Shown here: positions 7,295-10,552 of the stretch, piece by piece
Layout of the letters: every line of letters starts with the position of its first letter
Position numbering within the stretch: position 1 is the stretch's first letter
NCBI GenBank assembly: GCA_003556835.1
Contig: PWQG01000130.1
Location: forward strand, 1-10,552
Length of the DNA stretch: 10,552 nucleotides
Direction of reading: 5' to 3'
Source of the DNA: Gammaproteobacteria bacterium
GTDB taxonomy: Bacteria > Pseudomonadota > Gammaproteobacteria > Pseudomonadales > Pseudohongiellaceae
The notes under the pieces: generated by a model
The model's input: only the letters and a program-made list of their open reading frames with translations
The model's database searches: none
Told to the model about the DNA's origin: nothing
Program-made: the position numbers and the translations under genes

Positions 7295-7371
7295 GCCTCA
7301 ATCATCGTCCGAATACCGTGAAACTTGACCCTTGCCAGTGGCTTCTGGCGCTTTTATGCCCGGATTCATGC

Positions 7372-7380
7372 TGTTAGAAT
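7372..7380 (+). promoter_or_regulatory. Candidate extended -10 promoter of the leuA-like gene
   Basis: TGTTAGAAT has the TGn extension plus TAGAAT, which matches the -10 consensus at five of six positions. No good -35 is present at 16-18 bp, which an extended -10 can tolerate. Predicted transcription would start near 7387, about 40 nt before the ATG. It lies in the 134-bp divergent spacer 7295-7428. Confidence 0.35.
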
Positions 7381-7428
7381 CAGCGCTTCAACCTTCCGGC
7401 CACGCTGCCCCGTCAAAGACCCGATATT

Positions 7429-9015
7429 ATGACAGAAAATCCAGGACAAGCGGGTGTTTCCGCCTCCCGCACCCCGTCTTATCAGCCCGGACAGCATGTC
7501 CAGCTCATGGACACCACCCTGCGTGATGGCGAACAGACCCAGGGTGTTTCCTTCACCGGCAAGGAAAAACTCCAGATAGCCAAGGCCCTGTTGCAGGCCC
7601 TCAAGGTTGATCGCATCGAGATCGCTTCCGCCCGTGTATCCGAGGGTGAGCAGCAATCGGTGGCCGCAATCAATGCCTGGGCTGCCGCAGAAGGCCTGGA
7701 TGACCGTATTGAAGTGCTCGGCTTTGTGGACGGCAAGGCCAGTGTCGATTGGGTTGTGCGCGCGGGTGGTCGGGTGATCAATCTGCTGACCAAGGGCAGC
7801 GAGAAACATTGCCGGGAACAACTTGGCAAGACGCTGGAAGAGCATGTTGAAGGTATCCGCGAAACAGTGGCCTATGCACAGCAGCAGGGACTGCTGGTCA
7901 ATGTCTACCTGGAGGACTGGTCGAACGGATATCGGGACAGTCCCGATTATGTGTACGCGCTGCTGGAGGGAATACGTGACTGTGGCATCGGGCACTACAT
8001 GTTGCCGGACACCCTCGGGGTCATGACACCGGACGATGTGTCCGCCGCCCTGGGTGATATGGTGCAACGCTTTCCAGAGCTGCGCTTCGATTTTCATCCG
8101 CACAACGATTACGGCCTGGCCACGGCCAATGTCATGGCGGCCGTCAAGGCTGGAATCCGTTCCATCCACTGCACGATCAATTGCCTGGGCGAGCGGGCGG
8201 GCAATGCCTCGCTTGCCGAAGTGGCGGTGGTGCTGCGCGACAAACTGGGTATGGAGTTGTCGGTCGACGAGACCCGCATCATGATGGTCAGCGATCTGGT
8301 GGAGAATTTCTCGGGCAAATGGGTGGCGGATAATGCCCCTGTGGTGGGGACCGATGTGTTCACCCAGACCGCCGGCATCCATGCTGACGGCGATCAGAAG
8401 GGCGGACTCTACATCACCGAGTTGCGCCCGGAGCGTTTTGCCCGCAAGCGCAGTTATGCCCTGGGCAAGATGAGTGGCAAGGCATCACTTACGCATAATC
8501 TTGACGAACTGGGGCTGGAGTTGAGCGAAGAGGATCAGCGCAAGGTGCTGCAAGAGGTGGTCAAGCTGGGTGATTCCAAGTCCGTGATCACCGCGGATGA
8601 CCTGCCGTTCATCATAGCCGATGTGCTGGAGCGCCGTGACTATCATTATGTGCAACTGAAAAACTGCTATATCAGCAGTGGCCTTGATGTCGACAGCACC
8701 GCGAGCATCCGGATCGAAATTGATGGCGAGTCTCATGCGGCCTCCGGATCCGGTAACGGCGGTTTTGCTGCATTCATCGATGCCATTAACATGATTCTGG
8801 TGAAGCACGATTTCAGGATGCCGCCATTGCTGGATTTCGAGGTACATATCCCACGCGGCGGTGACACCAGTGCCTTGACCGAAGCGATCATCACCTGGGA
8901 CCTGGAAGAACGTACGCTGAAAACGCGGGGGGTGCATTCGAATCAGGTGTTGGCGGCGGTGAAGGCTACCTTGCGGATGATCAATATGCGGATGCATGCG
9001 GTTCGGTCCCCCTGA
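7429..9015 (+). CDS. 2-isopropylmalate synthase-type enzyme (LeuA2-like)
   Basis: This 528-residue enzyme of the DRE-TIM metallolyase family condenses acetyl-CoA with a 2-oxo acid. 2-isopropylmalate synthesis (leucine pathway) is the most likely reaction, with citramalate synthesis the main alternative. The TIM barrel begins with QLMDTTLRDGEQTQG (25-39, catalytic Arg32, metal ligand Asp28). It carries FHPHNDYG (222-229, ligands His223 and His225) and GERAGNASL (254-262, Asn259). GIHADGDQKGG (316-326) lies in the following subdomain. The C-terminal third (about 400-520) fits the LeuA regulatory domain, which binds leucine in classical enzymes, so feedback control is plausible. Motif wording such as VYLEDWSNG (159-167) and IHADGD resembles the LeuA2 group I associate with Bacteroidetes more than E. 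coli LeuA. There is no obvious Shine-Dalgarno site, and no leuBCD genes lie nearby. The name rests on similarity recalled from memory. Confidence 0.85.
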   Translation: MTENPGQAGVSASRTPSYQPGQHVQLMDTTLRDGEQTQGVSFTGKEKLQIAKALLQALKVDRIEIASARVSEGEQQSVAAINAWAAAEGLDDRIEVLGFVDGKASVDWVVRAGGRVINLLTKGSEKHCREQLGKTLEEHVEGIRETVAYAQQQGLLVNVYLEDWSNGYRDSPDYVYALLEGIRDCGIGHYMLPDTLGVMTPDDVSAALGDMVQRFPELRFDFHPHNDYGLATANVMAAVKAGIRSIHCTINCLGERAGNASLAEVAVVLRDKLGMELSVDETRIMMVSDLVENFSGKWVADNAPVVGTDVFTQTAGIHADGDQKGGLYITELRPERFARKRSYALGKMSGKASLTHNLDELGLELSEEDQRKVLQEVVKLGDSKSVITADDLPFIIADVLERRDYHYVQLKNCYISSGLDVDSTASIRIEIDGESHAASGSGNGGFAAFIDAINMILVKHDFRMPPLLDFEVHIPRGGDTSALTEAIITWDLEERTLKTRGVHSNQVLAAVKATLRMINMRMHAVRSP

Positions 9016-9047
9016 TCCGGTCCCATTGAATTGGTGCTTCGTAGCCC

Positions 9048-9161
9048 GGTTTGGGGCGTGGGGGCGCGGGCTGGGATACGCTTGAACCCTTCCGTGGGTC
9101 GCTCGACTGTCGCCATCCATGGCGACAGACGATCCCTGCCCGCGCCCCCACGCCCCAAACC
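9048..9161. repeat. Nested inverted-repeat element (30-bp outer stem, two inner hairpins)
   Basis: Arms 9048-9077 and 9132-9161 are inverted copies of each other with 29 of 30 positions paired; the only mismatch is T9072 against T9137. The arms are very G-rich on one side (GGTTTGGGGCGTGG...) and C-rich on the other. The 54-bp interior holds a second strong dyad, CTGTCGCCAT (9107-9116) with ATGGCGACAG (9119-9128), extendable by TCG/CGA across an A-A mismatch. It also holds a small hairpin, ACCC (9086-9089) with GGGT (9096-9099). Together they would fold as a three-way junction. The element fills most of the 218-bp gap between two convergent genes. There is no T-run, so it is not a classic intrinsic terminator. 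A dispersed REP-like repeat, a transcript-end stabiliser, or a structured RNA are possibilities. No coding potential is seen in 9016-9233. Confidence 0.85.
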
Positions 9162-9233
9162 TGACGTGCTGCCGGATTCTCAGGGGGCGTTGGCTCTAGT
9201 GCCCAATGATGCTCGAAGTGTGAGTGTGGCGCG

Positions 9234-10307
9234 CTAGAAGTCCGTGCTGTAGGTGGGGGCGTAGGGGCGGCCTTCGGCTTCTGCGCGGCGGGCGCCGGCG
9301 AGGATGCCGGGCATGGCGTAGTTGCCTTCGTGGCAGGCGTATTCAAACAGGCGCGCATCCGTGCGGTTCATCGGTAGCTCACCGCTCCACGGCTGAGAGT
9401 AATTCTGCGGGTCGGTGACGGTGAATTCGTAGAGAATCACGTCTTCACTCACACGCGTGAACCGCTCCACCACATGCATGTCAGTGGAGCCATAGAAGCG
9501 GTGGCGTAGTGAGGAGCGCAGCGTTTGCTGCGGATGGAAGTTGGTGGTCTCCACCACCAGCGTATCACCTTCGTACCGGCCGACGGAGTCGCCCATCCAG
9601 GGGTTGTTCGTGGGCCCTTCGAGCTCGCCGCCAATACGCACGATACGGGCATCATGATTCATTTCGGCCAGCAACATCACATGGTCCCGGGTTTGCACGA
9701 TCCGGGTGAGATTGTTGTAGGCCACTGGCAGTTTGGGCGGCCCCGCCGTGGAGCCGAAGCCCACCACGCAGCGTTCACCCAGGGGGCGGACTTCGGGGCC
9801 GTCGTAGGACTCACGCATCTGCATGGTTTCAATGTGGTTGGCGCGGCCGGTGTCATTGTAGGGCAGGCGGCCGTCCGGTGGGTCGATGAGAATGGAGGTG
9901 CGGATCTCTCCATTGATCACGGCCATACGGTCACCGGGGTCCATCCAGAATGCGTTGTAACCACCTACGTTGGAGCCCGGTGGCGGGGCACCACGCTCGG
10001 GATCGCTGGGCTGATCAGCAGCGCGGTTGCGTGCCTCCACCTGCAGTTCCAGTTCCCTGGCCTCCTCTGGCGTGAGCACCAGTCGTCCGTCGAAGCGCGC
10101 AGGGCGCTCGAGTGTGGTCTGTGTGGCAATGGACCAGTTGCCTTGAAGGTCCGGTAGGCCGTGCTCGGTACGTGGCGGAGTATAATCACCGTCAGCGTGC
10201 AGGAATGAGTGCGCGAACAACAGCAGGGCGGCGCAGACAAGCGCATGAGTGTTACCGGTCACCGAATTGAGTTTGGCTGGGCGGGTGGTAAGATGGGCGA
10301 TGCGCAT
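9234..10307 (-). CDS. Secreted protein of a widespread uncharacterised family
   Basis: This is a 357-residue exported protein. ATG 10307 is preferred over the ATG at 10337 because AAGGAG lies 9 nt before it. The signal peptide is long: a basic N-region of about 20 residues, hydrophobic HALVCAALLLFAHSF (21-35), and likely cleavage at LHA-DG (about residue 38). The mature protein begins TPPRTEHGLPDLQGNWS (43-58), followed by ERPARFDGRLVLTPEEA. It has GERC (177-180), SVGRYEGDTLVVETTNF (241-257), HVVERFTRV (278-286) and FEYACHEGNYAM (321-332). I recognise this set of motifs as a family seen many times, often in multiple copies, in Acidobacteria and environmental proteobacteria and annotated as hypothetical; no function is known to me. 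Cys180 and Cys325 could pair in the periplasm. It stands alone, divergent from the aminotransferase gene. Confidence 0.85.
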   Translation of the reverse strand: MRIAHLTTRPAKLNSVTGNTHALVCAALLLFAHSFLHADGDYTPPRTEHGLPDLQGNWSIATQTTLERPARFDGRLVLTPEEARELELQVEARNRAADQPSDPERGAPPPGSNVGGYNAFWMDPGDRMAVINGEIRTSILIDPPDGRLPYNDTGRANHIETMQMRESYDGPEVRPLGERCVVGFGSTAGPPKLPVAYNNLTRIVQTRDHVMLLAEMNHDARIVRIGGELEGPTNNPWMGDSVGRYEGDTLVVETTNFHPQQTLRSSLRHRFYGSTDMHVVERFTRVSEDVILYEFTVTDPQNYSQPWSGELPMNRTDARLFEYACHEGNYAMPGILAGARRAEAEGRPYAPTYSTDF

Positions 10308-10316
10308 GGGCAGTGA

Positions 10317-10322
10317 CTCCTT
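10317..10322 (-). promoter_or_regulatory. Ribosome binding site deciding the secreted-protein start
   Basis: AAGGAG on the - strand ends 9 nt before ATG 10307. It lies inside the frame of the alternative upstream ATG (10337), which has no comparable site, so the shorter start is chosen. Confidence 0.7.
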
Positions 10323-10345
10323 TACTGTCACTTTCATTGAGCCTC

Positions 10346-10374
10346 ATTTCGCCACATTCGACTGAAGCTGTCAA
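10346..10374 (-). promoter_or_regulatory. Candidate promoter of the secreted-protein gene
   Basis: On the - strand a perfect TTGACA (10369-10374) is followed by a 17-bp spacer and CGAAAT (10346-10351), a -10 with only three of six matches. Transcription would start near 10338, downstream of or at the alternative ATG, agreeing with use of the ATG at 10307. Confidence 0.3.
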
Positions 10375-10424
10375 AAGCAGCGCCGCGATTTAGTGTTCCT
10401 GATCTGTGATCATGTCTCAGTTAT

Positions 10425-10453
10425 GTAACATTCGTATTCGACGGTGATATCAT
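10425..10453 (+). promoter_or_regulatory. Candidate promoter of the aminotransferase gene
   Basis: GTAACA (10425-10430), a 17-bp spacer and TATCAT (10448-10453), preceded by TGA to make an extended -10, give a start near 10460 and a leader of about 25 nt. The -10 matches five of six and the -35 four of six positions. No clear ArgR operator is seen around it. Confidence 0.4.
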
Positions 10454-10484
10454 TTGCAAGAACGTAAGTACAAGGACGATAGAC

Positions 10485-10552
10485 ATGACACAAGAACACC
10501 CTGACAGAGCATTGTACGAGCAGGTGATGGTGCCCAGCTATGCGCCGGCGAA
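10485..10552 (+). CDS. Acetylornithine/succinylornithine aminotransferase, N-terminal fragment
   Basis: Only the first 22 codons lie in the window; the frame runs off the right edge. The peptide MTQEHPDRALYEQVMVPSYA closely follows the N-terminus of ArgD/AstC class-III aminotransferases, where a short leader is followed by F-D-x-x-M-x-P-x-Y-A-P-A. These are PLP enzymes that act on N-acetylornithine in arginine synthesis (ArgD) or N-succinylornithine in arginine breakdown (AstC). Which of the two applies cannot be told from this fragment. The ATG has AAGGA (10472-10476) 8 nt upstream. The call rests on a short match and on the good start signals. Confidence 0.7.
   Translation, partial: MTQEHPDRALYEQVMVPSYAPA

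Noticed and set aside
7325..7360. TTGACC and TTGCCA boxes as -35 elements for the leuA-like gene
   Set aside because: Neither has an acceptable -10 hexamer at 16-18 bp; the extended -10 at 7372-7380 is the better candidate.
7366..8382. 338-codon open frame on the - strand opposite the leuA-like gene
   Set aside because: It is antisense to conserved catalytic motifs, with a His/Gln/Ile-rich product and no recognisable domain; a codon-bias shadow.
9048..9161. Intrinsic terminator or tRNA-like RNA gene reading of the inverted repeat
   Set aside because: There is no U-tract on either side, the outer stem is far longer than a tRNA acceptor stem, and no CCA end or T-loop is seen.
9525..10157. 210-codon open frame on the + strand opposite the secreted-protein gene
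   Set aside because: The - strand gene has a signal peptide, ribosome site and family motifs; the opposite frame is His/Gly/Val-rich with no motif.
10405..10420. CRP-like half site TGTGA upstream of the aminotransferase gene
   Set aside because: The partner half fits only with one mismatch and a 7-bp rather than 6-bp gap, so it is not distinguishable from chance.

Overview
The window looks like about 10.5 kb of chromosome from a Gram-negative gammaproteobacterium with a GC-rich genome. The main evidence is the divergent pepA / lptF-lptG arrangement, which also occurs in E. coli, together with LptFG themselves (lipopolysaccharide export). The species cannot be fixed from the sequence. The secreted protein family at 9234-10307 and the LeuA2-like enzyme would fit a marine or environmental lineage, but that is inference. 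No phage, insertion sequence, CRISPR array, tRNA or rRNA was seen. Most of the window is ordinary core metabolism and transport.

Layout: 1-414 (+) is the 3' end of a PutP-like sodium/solute symporter. It converges on pepA (439-1929, -), a complete leucyl aminopeptidase. A divergent 234-bp spacer leads to a tight three-gene + strand operon: a small hot-dog thioesterase (2164-2601), lptF (2609-3745) and lptG (3742-4809). This operon converges, with 11 bp between stop codons, on a three-gene - strand group. In transcription order that group is a small secreted protein of unknown function (7294-6743), an RDD-family membrane protein (6700-6197) and an NSS/SNF-family sodium-dependent transporter (6152-4821). 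From a divergent 134-bp spacer, a 2-isopropylmalate-synthase-type enzyme (7429-9015, +) runs toward a secreted protein of a widespread uncharacterised family (9234-10307, -). Between those convergent genes lies an elaborate nested inverted repeat (9048-9161). The window ends with the first 22 codons of an ArgD/AstC-type aminotransferase (10485 onward, +).

Functionally, LptF and LptG form the membrane half of the LptB2FG exporter that extracts lipopolysaccharide from the inner membrane. The thioesterase is translated just ahead of them and presumably acts on acyl-CoA or acyl-ACP. LeuA-type and ArgD-type enzymes are amino-acid biosynthesis or catabolism genes, but they are separate transcription units. 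I found no convincing new multi-gene system. The items most worth following up are the nested inverted repeat, the thioesterase-lptFG coupling, the two uncharacterised exported proteins, and an unusual residue at the predicted Na2 site of the NSS transporter.
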